From assembly GCA_031379365.1 (NCBI GenBank), contig JANNFB010000278.1:1-23904 (forward strand): DNA of 23,904 nt, given 5' to 3'. Positions 6,574 to 14,113 of this stretch are shown here, in pieces (the stretch's first letter is position 1; the number at the start of each line of letters is the position of its first letter). The DNA is from CADEEN01 sp031379365 (lineage in GTDB: Bacteria; Pseudomonadota; Gammaproteobacteria; Burkholderiales; Burkholderiaceae_C). The notes beneath the pieces are model-generated. The model had not been told where the DNA came from. It did not search any database and was given only the letters and a program-made list of their open reading frames with translations. The position numbers were made by a program, and so were the translations under genes.

Positions 6574-8198
6574 CACTCCCACTCGATCGTAGCCGGCGGT
6601 TTGCTGCTCACGTCGTAGGTGACCCGGTTGATGCCGCGCACCTCGTTGATGATGCGGCTGCTGACCTTCTTCAACAGCGCGTAGGGCAGTTCGGCCCAGT
6701 CCGCGGTCATGAAATCGCTGGTCTGTACCGCGCGCAAGGCCACCACGTAATCGTAGGTGCGACCGTCGCCCATCACCCCCACGCTCTTGACGGGCAGGAA
6801 GACCGCGAAGGCCTGACTCGTCAGGTCGTACCAGCTCTTGCCGGTGGCCTCGTCCTTGAACGCGCGCAGTTCGTCGATGAAGATGGCGTCGGCGCGACGC
6901 AGCAGGTCGGCGTACTCCGGCTTCACTTCGCCCAGGATGCGTACGCCCAGCCCGGGGCCGGGGAAGGGATGGCGGTAGACCATGGCGTGCGGCAGGCCCA
7001 GGGCCACGCCGAGTTCCCGCACCTCGTCCTTGAACAGGTCGCGCAGGGGCTCCAGCAGCTTCAGGCCGAGCTGTTCTGGCAATCCGCCCACGTTGTGGTG
7101 GCTCTTGATGGTGACGGCCTTTTTCTTGCCCGTAGCTGTCTTTGCGCCGCCGCTCTCGATCACGTCGGGATAGATGGTGCCCTGGGCCAGCCACTTCGCG
7201 CCGCGCGCGCCGGCCTGCGTCAGCTTCGCGGCCTCCTGCTTGAAGACGGTCACGAACTCGGCACCAATGATCTTGCGCTTGGCCTCCGGGTCGGTGACGC
7301 CCGCCAATCTGCCCAGGAAAAGGGCACTGGCATCGACGCGGATGACCCTGGCATGCAAGCGGTCGACGAACATGTCCATCACCATGTCGCCTTCATTCAG
7401 GCGCAACAAGCCGTGATCGACAAAGACGCAGGTGAGTTGGTCGCCGATGGCGCGGTGGATGAGTGCGGCCGCGACGCTGGAATCGACGCCGCCCGACAAG
7501 CCCAGGATGACTTCCTCGTCGCCCACCTGTTCGCGAATGCGTGTCACGGCCTCGGTGATGTGATCGCGCATCACCCAGTCGGGCCGGGCCTTGGCGATCT
7601 GCAACACAAAGCGTTCCAGCAGTGCCCTGCCCTGCACCGTGTGCGTGACCTCGGGATGGAACTGCACGGCGTAGTAGCCGCGCGCTTCATCGGCCATGCC
7701 GGCCACCGGGCAGCTGGGGGTGCTGGCCATCAACTTGAAGCCGGGCGGCAGCGCGGTGACCTTGTCGCCATGGCTCATCCAGACCTTGAGCATGCCGTGG
7801 CTCTTGCCATCAGGTCCGGGCGTGGCGAAATCCTGCACGCCTTCCAGCAGCCGGGTATGGCCGTGGGCGCGCACCTCCGCATAGCCAAACTCGCGGTGAC
7901 TGCTGGCCTCGACCTGGCCGCCCTGCTGCACCGCCATGGTGAACATGCCGTAGCAGATGCCCAGTACCGGCACACCGCTGTCCCACACCGCCTGGGGCGC
8001 GCGAAGGTCATGTTCCTCATAGGTGCTGGCATGGCTGCCGGACAGGATGATGCCCTTGGGCGCGAACGCGCGGATGAACTCGTCGCTGACGTCGTTGGGG
8101 TGGATCTCGCAGTAGACATGGGCCTCGCGCACGCGCCGTGCAATGAGCTGTGTGACCTGCGAGCCGAAGTCGAGGATCAGGATCTTGTCGTGCTTCAT
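6573..8198 (-). CDS. guaA: GMP synthase (glutamine-hydrolysing)
   Basis: GuaA aminates XMP to GMP using ATP and glutamine, the last step of guanine nucleotide synthesis. The 541-residue protein has an N-terminal class I glutaminase domain (triad Cys-82 in GICYGM, His-181 and Glu-183 in QFHPEVTH), a PP-loop ATP-pyrophosphatase (LSGGVDSS, about 233-240) and the C-terminal dimer/XMP-binding part (HPFPGPGLGVRILGE; the end PATIEWE is the standard C-terminus). One position is unusual: the residue four after the nucleophile is Phe (GICYGMF), where most GuaA proteins have Gln. The ATG at 8198 overlaps the stop of the upstream transporter gene (ATGA) and no Shine-Dalgarno is visible, so coupling is likely. 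GuaB, the preceding enzyme, is encoded two genes upstream. Confidence 0.97.
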   Translation of the reverse strand: MKHDKILILDFGSQVTQLIARRVREAHVYCEIHPNDVSDEFIRAFAPKGIILSGSHASTYEEHDLRAPQAVWDSGVPVLGICYGMFTMAVQQGGQVEASSHREFGYAEVRAHGHTRLLEGVQDFATPGPDGKSHGMLKVWMSHGDKVTALPPGFKLMASTPSCPVAGMADEARGYYAVQFHPEVTHTVQGRALLERFVLQIAKARPDWVMRDHITEAVTRIREQVGDEEVILGLSGGVDSSVAAALIHRAIGDQLTCVFVDHGLLRLNEGDMVMDMFVDRLHARVIRVDASALFLGRLAGVTDPEAKRKIIGAEFVTVFKQEAAKLTQAGARGAKWLAQGTIYPDVIESGGAKTATGKKKAVTIKSHHNVGGLPEQLGLKLLEPLRDLFKDEVRELGVALGLPHAMVYRHPFPGPGLGVRILGEVKPEYADLLRRADAIFIDELRAFKDEATGKSWYDLTSQAFAVFLPVKSVGVMGDGRTYDYVVALRAVQTSDFMTADWAELPYALLKKVSSRIINEVRGINRVTYDVSSKPPATIEWE

Positions 8199-9457
8199 GA
8201 GGGAACGGAGAGTAGAGGTTTGAGGGCCCGTTGGCGCGCGAAATGACGCAGCGCCAGCAGCATCGAGACGGCCTGCAGGGCGGCGCAGAAATAGTACGGG
8301 GCCCCGATGCGCCAATCGCCCTGCGGCAGGTGCGAAACCAAGCCGAGCAGGGCCGCACCGATGACCGGCGCCACGACCGCCATCAGGCTGTTCAAGGAGG
8401 CGACCGCGCCCAGGGTGCGGCCCTGCGTGGCTTCGTCCGCAGCATTGGAGACGATGCTCTGCATCGCCGCCGTGACGGCAAAGCCAAGGACGTTGAACCC
8501 GACCACGACGATCATCACCCAACCCTGGGGGGCCAGCCCCCAGGCCAGGTAGCACAGCGACGACGACACCAGGCCCATCACCACCAGCCGCTGAGCCGAG
8601 AAGCGTTGCAGCAGGTGCTTGAGCAAGAAGCCCTGCACCAGTGTCGACATCACGCCCACGGCAAACAAGGACCAGCCGTTCTGCAGTGGGCCCCAGCCGA
8701 ACTTGAAGGTGGTGTAGAGCACCCAGGTCGAGTGCAGCAGCAGTTGAGCCAGGCCAGACAGTGCCAGCACGACGATCAGGGAGCCGATGCCCTTGAGTTC
8801 TGCCAGACCCTTCAAAGCGGCGATAGGGTTGGCCTTGCGCCACGCGAAGGGCGTGCGGCGATCGAGCGCCAGAGACTCGGGCAGCACGAAGTAGCCATAG
8901 GCCAAGTTCAGCAGCGCCAGGCTGCCGGCCACGAAGAACGGCAAATGCAGGTCAATGTTGCCGAGCACACCGCCCAGCACCGGCCCGAGAATGAAACCCA
9001 GACCGAACATGGCGCCGAGCAGGCCAAAGCGGCGGGCGCGCTCGGCCGGCGGCGTGATGTCGGCGACATAGGCGTTGGCCACGGCGGCATTGGCCATGAA
9101 GCCGCCGCTGACGAGCCGTATCAGGATCAACACCCACAACGAGGTGGTCAGCGCGGTGGTGAAGAAGCTGACCGCCAGGCCACTGAAGCCGATCAACAAC
9201 ACCGGCCGGCGGCCATAACGATCCGAAAGGGCACCGAGGATGGGCGCGCCGAAGAAGTTGGCCACACCGAAGGCGAGCGAGACGGCACCGAACCAGAACG
9301 CGGTGTCGGCCTGGCTCTGCGTGAAGCTGCCCACCAGCGCGGGCAGCACGGGAATGATCAAGCCGACCGCCACCATGTCGATCAACACGGTGATCAGGAT
9401 GAAGCGCATTGCCGCCCGGGAGGGCGGCGCGCTGGCGGTATCAGTCAGGCCGCTCAA
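8195..9457 (-). CDS. MFS efflux transporter, Tet (TCR) type
   Basis: The 420-residue protein has about 12 hydrophobic segments. It carries the major facilitator motif A between helices 2 and 3 (GALSDRYGRRPVLL), a helix-1 start typical of drug-proton antiporters (ITVLIDMVAVGLIIPVLPAL) and a motif-C-like GLGFILGPVLGGVLG in helix 5. This resembles the tetracycline-type TCR/Tet branch of drug:H+ antiporters, but membership says little about substrate. It sits between guaB and guaA and overlaps guaA by four bases, so co-expression with GMP synthesis is likely; a role in purine or analogue efflux is only a guess. The start is uncertain: TTG at 9457 gives a 16-residue cytoplasmic leader, while ATG at 9409 begins right at helix 1. 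Neither has a clear ribosome site. Confidence 0.85.
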   Translation of the reverse strand: MSGLTDTASAPPSRAAMRFILITVLIDMVAVGLIIPVLPALVGSFTQSQADTAFWFGAVSLAFGVANFFGAPILGALSDRYGRRPVLLIGFSGLAVSFFTTALTTSLWVLILIRLVSGGFMANAAVANAYVADITPPAERARRFGLLGAMFGLGFILGPVLGGVLGNIDLHLPFFVAGSLALLNLAYGYFVLPESLALDRRTPFAWRKANPIAALKGLAELKGIGSLIVVLALSGLAQLLLHSTWVLYTTFKFGWGPLQNGWSLFAVGVMSTLVQGFLLKHLLQRFSAQRLVVMGLVSSSLCYLAWGLAPQGWVMIVVVGFNVLGFAVTAAMQSIVSNAADEATQGRTLGAVASLNSLMAVVAPVIGAALLGLVSHLPQGDWRIGAPYYFCAALQAVSMLLALRHFARQRALKPLLSVPS

Positions 9458-9505
9458 TCGTGCCAGGACCAGGGCAAGGTGGAAGGCACAGGGGTGGAAG
9501 CCAAG

Positions 9506-10975
9506 TCACTCCATCCGGTAGTTCGGCGCTTCCTTGGTGATCTGCACGTCGTGCACATGACTCTCGCGCACGCCCGCGGAAGTGATCTCGACGAACTCGG
9601 CCTTGGTCTGCATTTCAGCGATCGTGGTGCAGCCGCAGTAATGCATCGACGCTCGCAGGCCGCCGGCCATCTGGTACAGGATACCGACGACCGAGCCCTT
9701 GTAGGGCACTTGGCCCTCGATGCCCTCGGGCACCAGTTTGGCGGTGTTCGGGTTGTTGCCGCCGTCGTCCTGGAAGTAGCGGTCGGCACTGCCTTTTTGC
9801 ATCGCACCCAGAGAGCCCATGCCGCGGTAACTCTTGTAGCTGCGACCCTGGTAGAGGATGACCTCGCCGGGCGCTTCTTCCGTGCCGGCAAGTGCACTGC
9901 CCATCATCACGCAGTCCGCGCCCGCCACGATGGCCTTGGCCACGTCGCCCGAGTAGCGAATGCCGCCATCGGCAATTACCGGCACGCCGCTGCCCATGAG
10001 AGCCCGCGCCACGTTGTCGATGGCCATGATCTGCGGCACGCCGACGCCGGTGACGATGCGCGTGGTGCAGATCGAACCCGGCCCGATGCCGACCTTGACG
10101 GCGTCGGCACCGGCCTCGGCCAGGGCCAATGCGGCCTCGCCGGTGGCAATGTTGCCGCCGATGACATCGATGCGGGGGTAATGCTTCTTGACCCAACGCA
10201 CGCGTTCGATCACCCCCGCGCTGTGGCCGTGCGCTGTATCCACCACCAGCACATCGACGCCCGCCGCGGCCAGCAACTCGACGCGCTCTTCCGTGCCGTC
10301 GCCCACGCCCACCGCCGCACCGACACGCAGCTTGCCGTGGCTGTCGCGCGCCGCGTTCGGGAAGTTGGTTTGCTTGGTGATGTCCTTGACCGTCATCAGG
10401 CCGCGCAGCTCGAAGGCGTCATTGACCACCAGCACCCGCTCGAGCTTGTGCCGGTGCATCAAGGCCTTGCCGTCATCGATGGTGGCGCCCTCAGGCACCG
10501 TCACCAGGCGTTCGCGCGGGGTCATGATCTCGCTGACGGCGATGTCCAGGCGGGTCTCGAAGCGCAGGTCGCGGTTGGTGACGATGCCCACCACGCGCTG
10601 GCCATCGAGCACGGGGAAACCCGAGATGCCATGTTGTTGCGCCAGCGCCGCCACCTCACGCACGGTTGTCTGGGGCGTGATCGTGATCGGGTCGCGCAAG
10701 ACACCCGACTCGTAGCGCTTGACCCGCGCCACCTCGGCGGCCTGTTGCCGCGGCGTCAGGTTCTTGTGCACGATGCCGATGCCGCCTTCCTGGGCCAGCG
10801 CGATGGCCAAGCGGGCCTCGGTGACCGTGTCCATGGCCGCCGAGACCAAGGGCAGGTTGAGCGCGATGTTGCGCGACAGGCGCGTGGCCAGACTGGTGTC
10901 GCGGGGCAGAACCTGGGAGTAGGCGGGGACCAACAACACGTCGTCGAAGGTCAGCGCTTTGCCGAGTAGGCGCAT
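9506..10975 (-). CDS. guaB: IMP dehydrogenase
   Basis: GuaB oxidises IMP to XMP with NAD+, the committed step to guanine nucleotides. The 489-residue protein begins LGKALTFDDVLLVPAYS, as in bacterial IMPDHs. Two CBS domains (about 95-205, e.g. ISGFPVLDGQRVVGIVTNRD and LERVLVVNDAFELRGLMTVKD) are inserted in the TIM barrel; in this family they bind regulatory nucleotides. The catalytic loop is GIGPGSICTTRIVTGVGVPQ with the nucleophilic Cys, and the flap region GRSYKSYRGMGSLGAM is present. The ATG at 10975 follows a GGAG (10985-10988) by 9 bases; the longer open frame to 11068 is rejected because it passes through the promoter. It is the first gene of the leftward run, and the transporter gene starts 48 bases downstream. 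Confidence 0.97.
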   Translation of the reverse strand: MRLLGKALTFDDVLLVPAYSQVLPRDTSLATRLSRNIALNLPLVSAAMDTVTEARLAIALAQEGGIGIVHKNLTPRQQAAEVARVKRYESGVLRDPITITPQTTVREVAALAQQHGISGFPVLDGQRVVGIVTNRDLRFETRLDIAVSEIMTPRERLVTVPEGATIDDGKALMHRHKLERVLVVNDAFELRGLMTVKDITKQTNFPNAARDSHGKLRVGAAVGVGDGTEERVELLAAAGVDVLVVDTAHGHSAGVIERVRWVKKHYPRIDVIGGNIATGEAALALAEAGADAVKVGIGPGSICTTRIVTGVGVPQIMAIDNVARALMGSGVPVIADGGIRYSGDVAKAIVAGADCVMMGSALAGTEEAPGEVILYQGRSYKSYRGMGSLGAMQKGSADRYFQDDGGNNPNTAKLVPEGIEGQVPYKGSVVGILYQMAGGLRASMHYCGCTTIAEMQTKAEFVEITSAGVRESHVHDVQITKEAPNYRME

Positions 10976-11002
10976 GGGAAAAAGCTCCAGTCGCAAAAAG
11001 CG

Positions 11003-11032
11003 ATTATAGAGAGCGTGACATTGCACCGTCTG
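11003..11032 (-). promoter_or_regulatory. sigma-70-like promoter of guaB
   Basis: On the minus strand a perfect TATAAT (11003-11008) lies 27 bases upstream of the guaB ATG. A weak -35, CAGACG (11027-11032, three of six matching), lies 18 bases further upstream. The transcript would start near 10996 and include the GGAG ribosome site. The -10 is convincing because such AT-rich hexamers are rare in this GC-rich sequence; the -35 is not. Confidence 0.6.
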
Positions 11033-11088
11033 CCGGCGCCGGCTGCGCACTACAGTCTTGGACATCACCGGCCCGTCCCCGAGGCACC

Positions 11089-11589
11089 ATGCACCACCAC
11101 GCCGCCATCATCGTCACCACCCTGGCCCTGATGCTGTCCTGCGGCAGCGCAACGGCACAGTGGAAGTGGCGCGACGCCAGCGGTCGCATCACGGCGAGCG
11201 ACCTGCCGCCGCCCAGCAGCGTGCCGGAGCGCGACGTGTTGGCGCGACCCACCGACAAACGACTGGCGGCAGCGGCCCAGCCGGCCTCGGCGGCCACCGC
11301 CGGCAACGCCTCGGTGAAGCTGGTTTCGGCAGGTGTCGATCCGGAACTCGAAGCGCGTCGCAAGCGAGCCGCCGAGGAGCAAACCGCGCAGCAGCGTCAG
11401 GCGCAAGCCCGCGACGATGCGGCCCGGGTCGAGAACTGCAACCGGGCCCGAGCCCAGGTCTCCGCCTTGGGCGAAGGGCAACGCATGTCGCGGATCAACG
11501 CCAAAGGTGAGAAAGAAGTCCTCGATGACAAAGGCCGCGCCGAGGAAGTTCAGCGTGCGCGGTCCGTGATCGCGAGCGACTGCAAATAG
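11089..11589 (+). CDS. DUF4124 domain protein, exported (copy 1)
   Basis: The 166-residue protein starts with a signal peptide (AAIIVTTLALMLSCGSATAQ) likely cleaved near residue 24; a Cys within it makes a lipoprotein conceivable but the lipobox is poor. Directly after cleavage comes WKWRDASGRITASDLPPP, the aromatic-rich start of the DUF4124 family, a periplasmic domain of unknown function in which the tail of the motif normally reads YSDxPP. The C-terminal half is a charged, probably coiled-coil helix (EARRKRAAEEQTAQQRQAQ) followed by a conserved block with two Cys (ENCNRARAQ and IASDCK), which may form a disulphide. ATG 11089 has GAGG (11080-11083) at good distance. It is divergent from guaB and followed by a clear paralogue. 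Confidence 0.85.
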   Translation: MHHHAAIIVTTLALMLSCGSATAQWKWRDASGRITASDLPPPSSVPERDVLARPTDKRLAAAAQPASAATAGNASVKLVSAGVDPELEARRKRAAEEQTAQQRQAQARDDAARVENCNRARAQVSALGEGQRMSRINAKGEKEVLDDKGRAEEVQRARSVIASDCK

Positions 11590-11721
11590 AAGCAGCCGCG
11601 CTAGGGAAAGGCCCTGGCCCCCATTCAGGGTGTGGCCCAGGCAGTGGCCGGCCGCCGCCCCTCTCCCGCCGCTAGACTCTGTGCCCACCCTCAGCTTGGC
11701 GGCCTGACGGCCGTGCCAGCC

Positions 11722-12234
11722 ATGCACAACCCGATTGCCCTCGTGGTGCTGCTCACCGCCTTCGTGGCGACGGCGGCCCATGCCCAAACTGCTCCGCTGC
11801 CACCGGCCTGGAAGTGGCGCGATGCTGCGGGCCAGGTGCACGTCAGCGACCTGCCGCCGCCCTTGTCCGTTCCTGCCAAGGACATCCTCGATCGCCCGCC
11901 CTTGCAGCGCAAGGTGGCAGCAGCCGAGGCGGCCGCGACCTCAGCCGCCTCCGCCGCCAGCCTCAATGCCGGGCCCAAGACCGACCCGGAACTCGAGGCC
12001 AGACGCAAGCGTGCCGTCGACGAGCAAGCCGCGCAACAGCGTCAGCAGCAAGACAGAGACGTGGTCCTGCGTGCCGACAACTGCAGCCGCGCCAAGGGTG
12101 CGCTGGCGGGCCTTGCGGATGGCCAGCGCATGACGCGCACGAATGGCAAAGGCGAACGTGAGGTGCTCGACGACAAAGAGCGAGCCGACGAGATGCAGCG
12201 CGCGCGCGCTGTCGTTGCCAGCGATTGCCGCTGA
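11722..12234 (+). CDS. DUF4124 domain protein, exported (copy 2)
   Basis: The 170-residue protein has a signal peptide (NPIALVVLLTAFVATAAHAQ, AHA cleavage site) and then the DUF4124 start WKWRDAAGQVHVSDLPPP. It is a tandem paralogue of the gene at 11089: the segments DPELEARRKRA, QQRQ, NCxRA, GQRM, GKGExEVLDDKxRADE and the end ASDC(R/K) align closely, including both conserved Cys. Function is unknown. ATG 11722 is chosen because it begins the signal peptide; an in-frame GTG three codons earlier (11713) is an alternative, and no strong ribosome site is present. The longer frame to 11632 would put a basic leader before the signal peptide and is rejected. Its stop codon abuts the stop of the opposing ThDP enzyme gene. 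Confidence 0.83.
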   Translation: MHNPIALVVLLTAFVATAAHAQTAPLPPAWKWRDAAGQVHVSDLPPPLSVPAKDILDRPPLQRKVAAAEAAATSAASAASLNAGPKTDPELEARRKRAVDEQAAQQRQQQDRDVVLRADNCSRAKGALAGLADGQRMTRTNGKGEREVLDDKERADEMQRARAVVASDCR

Positions 12235-12242
12235 TCAGCGGC
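12227..12242. repeat. perfect 16-bp palindrome across two abutting stop codons
   Basis: GCCGCTGATCAGCGGC is its own reverse complement. The plus-strand stop TGA (12232-12234) and the minus-strand stop (12235-12237) form its centre, TGATCA. As RNA, each transcript could fold a six-base-pair GC stem with a GATC loop. There is no U-tract on either side, so a classic intrinsic terminator is not supported; it may still pause or protect the two convergent messages. Confidence 0.5.
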
Positions 12243-13953
12243 CGGCCTTGAATGCTGCTTCGCGCAGCGCGCTCAATGTGGCCCGCGGCGTACTGACCTC
12301 AGCGGCCAGTGTCAGGTGGATCAGGCTGGGGCCATCGGCTGCCAGTGCCGCCGCAAAGGCCGGCTCGAATTCCGCCGACGCCCCCACGTGGGCTGCACGC
12401 CAGCCATAAGCCCGCGCCAACGCCGCAAAATCCGGATTGGCCCGCAAGTCGCTGCCACTCACGCGCCCGGGGTACTCGCGCTCCTGGTGCATGCGGATGG
12501 TGCCGTAGGTGCCGTTGTCGACCACGATGCTGATCAGCTTGCCAGGCCCGGTGCCGGCGCCGTGGGCCCGTGCCGTGGCGAGTTCCTGGCCCGTCATCAA
12601 GAAGTCGCCGTCACCGGCGATGTTGACGACGGTGCGTTGCGGGAACAGCAGCGAAGCCGCCACGGCGGCCGGCACGCCGTAGCCCATTGCCCCCGAGGTC
12701 GGCGCCAGTTGAGTGCGGCCGTGGTGCTGCAGGCCGAAGTAGCGGGTGTAGCGGTGAAGCCAGGCGCTGAAGTTGCCGGCGCCGTTGGTGTAAACGGTGT
12801 CGGCGGGTGCCAGCCGCTGCACCGTCTTGACCACTTGGGCCATGTCCAGCGGACTGACGGCGGTTGCCTCCTGATTGGCCTCGTAGTCGGCGCGCGCCGA
12901 CGCCGCCCAACCGGCCCAAGCTGCCCGGCCAGCCGGTGGTTCGAGCCCTGACAGGGCCTGCCCTGCCACAGCCATCGAACATTGCAGCAGCAGGTCGGCC
13001 GCATACACGCGGCCCAGTTCCTCGGCGCCAGCGTGCATGTGGACCAACCGTTGGGCCGGGCGCGGCGCCCTGAGGTGGGTGTAGCCGCCGGTGGTCATCT
13101 CGCCCAGCCGTACGCCGAGCGCCAGCACCAGATCGGCATCTTGCAGCCGGGACGCAAGCTTGGGATTGATGCCAATGCCGACATCGCCGGCATACAAGGC
13201 ATGGCGGTTGTCGAAACAGTCCTGGAAGCGAAATCCGCAGCCGACCGGCAGCTCCCAGGCTTCGGCAAAACGCTGCAGGGCGCGCGCGCTTTCTGCCGTC
13301 CAGCCGGAGCCACCGACGATCGCCAGCGGCCGCTCGGCTGCGAGCAGCAGGGCCCGCAGATCGCGCAGCGCCCCAGGCGCCGGCCAGGCGTGGGCTGGCT
13401 GGACCCGCGGCAGCACCGGTGCGGCGGTCACGGTCGTGAGCATGTCTTCTGGCAAGACCAGCACCACCGGCCCGGGTCGCCCCTGCATCGCGGTGTGAAA
13501 GGCGCGCGCCACGTACTCCGGCAGACGGTCGGCGTGTTGCACCTCGCCCACCCACTTGGCCATGCCCAGGGTGCCTGGGCCGAAGACCTGGCGGTAATCG
13601 AGTTCCTGGAAGGCCTCCCGATCCCGTTGTTCGCTGGCCACCTGCCCGATGAACAACACCATCGGCGTCGAATCCTGGAACGCCGTGTGCAGGCCGATGG
13701 CAGCGTTGCTGGCACCCGGCCCGCGGGTCACGAAACAGACTCCTGGCCAGCCGGTCAACTTGCCCTGGGCTTCGGCCATGAAGGACGCCCCGCCCTCATG
13801 GCGGCAGGCCACAAAGCGGATCGCGCCGGCATGCTCATAAAAGCCGTCCAGCACGGCCAGGTAGCTCTCTCCCGGCACGCCAAAGGTGGTGTCGACGCCC
13901 TGGGCTATCAGCGCTTCGACCAGGGCATGGCCGGCCAGCCTCGGTGTGTTCAT
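12235..13953 (-). CDS. thiamine-diphosphate-dependent enzyme, acetolactate synthase large-subunit type
   Basis: The 572-residue protein has the three-domain layout of the POX/AHAS group. The N-terminal Pyr domain has the activating Glu in CRHEGGASFMAEAQGK and the loop GPGASNAAIGLHTAFQDSTP; the central domain follows; the C-terminal PP domain has the ThDP-magnesium motif GDGDFLMTGQELATA ending in VVDN. AFQELD near residue 116 resembles the AHAS AFQExD segment. Known reactions of this fold include acetolactate synthesis, oxalyl-CoA decarboxylation, benzoylformate decarboxylation and related lyase steps. No ilvN regulatory subunit or ilvC is adjacent, so biosynthetic AHAS is unlikely and a catabolic or stand-alone role is more plausible; the substrate is not assignable. 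ATG 13953 begins the standard N-terminus. No clear Shine-Dalgarno is visible. Upstream, a 160-base divergent region separates it from the roadblock-like gene. Confidence 0.85.
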   Translation of the reverse strand: MNTPRLAGHALVEALIAQGVDTTFGVPGESYLAVLDGFYEHAGAIRFVACRHEGGASFMAEAQGKLTGWPGVCFVTRGPGASNAAIGLHTAFQDSTPMVLFIGQVASEQRDREAFQELDYRQVFGPGTLGMAKWVGEVQHADRLPEYVARAFHTAMQGRPGPVVLVLPEDMLTTVTAAPVLPRVQPAHAWPAPGALRDLRALLLAAERPLAIVGGSGWTAESARALQRFAEAWELPVGCGFRFQDCFDNRHALYAGDVGIGINPKLASRLQDADLVLALGVRLGEMTTGGYTHLRAPRPAQRLVHMHAGAEELGRVYAADLLLQCSMAVAGQALSGLEPPAGRAAWAGWAASARADYEANQEATAVSPLDMAQVVKTVQRLAPADTVYTNGAGNFSAWLHRYTRYFGLQHHGRTQLAPTSGAMGYGVPAAVAASLLFPQRTVVNIAGDGDFLMTGQELATARAHGAGTGPGKLISIVVDNGTYGTIRMHQEREYPGRVSGSDLRANPDFAALARAYGWRAAHVGASAEFEPAFAAALAADGPSLIHLTLAAEVSTPRATLSALREAAFKAGR

Positions 13954-14101
13954 GCGGCGATGTTAACGACCCGCCGGGTGCGCACCGCGCTGGCCACCAG
14001 ATGTGACAAGCGTGACCATCCGAACCCCGCCGCCCACGCGCGTTGCGATTCGGCACCTCGACGCGCCCACAAGCCTCAGGCTGCATGCGAGACCATCGTT
14101 C

Positions 14102-14106
14102 AGGAG
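14102..14106 (+). promoter_or_regulatory. ribosome binding site that fixes a GTG start
   Basis: AGGAG lies 7 bases upstream of a GTG at 14114. The open frame extends back to 14003, but that extension reads through the divergent intergenic region and has no ribosome site, so this element decides the start of the roadblock-like protein. A TTG at 14117 directly follows the GTG and is the only close alternative. Confidence 0.75.
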
Positions 14107-14113
14107 TGCGCGC

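Noticed and set aside
6573..8843. N-terminal extension of guaA to 8843
   Set aside because: The extra 215 residues lie in another frame of the MFS gene, and the conserved GuaA N-terminus begins at the ATG at 8198.
8231..10969. 912-codon open frame on the plus strand
   Set aside because: It is antisense to guaB and the MFS gene, has no family motif and very high His/Gln/Arg content; it is a shadow of the third-position GC bias.
11032..11043. 12-bp palindrome GCCGGCGCCGGC between guaB and the first DUF4124 gene
   Set aside because: It is made only of G and C in a GC-rich region and overlaps the edge of the weak guaB -35, but matches no known operator; chance is a sufficient explanation.
11597..11640. 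Short CCCTG/CAGGG and AGGG/CCCT hairpins between the DUF4124 genes as a terminator
   Set aside because: Stems are only four to five pairs and no T-tract follows; such pairs are expected by chance in GC-rich sequence.
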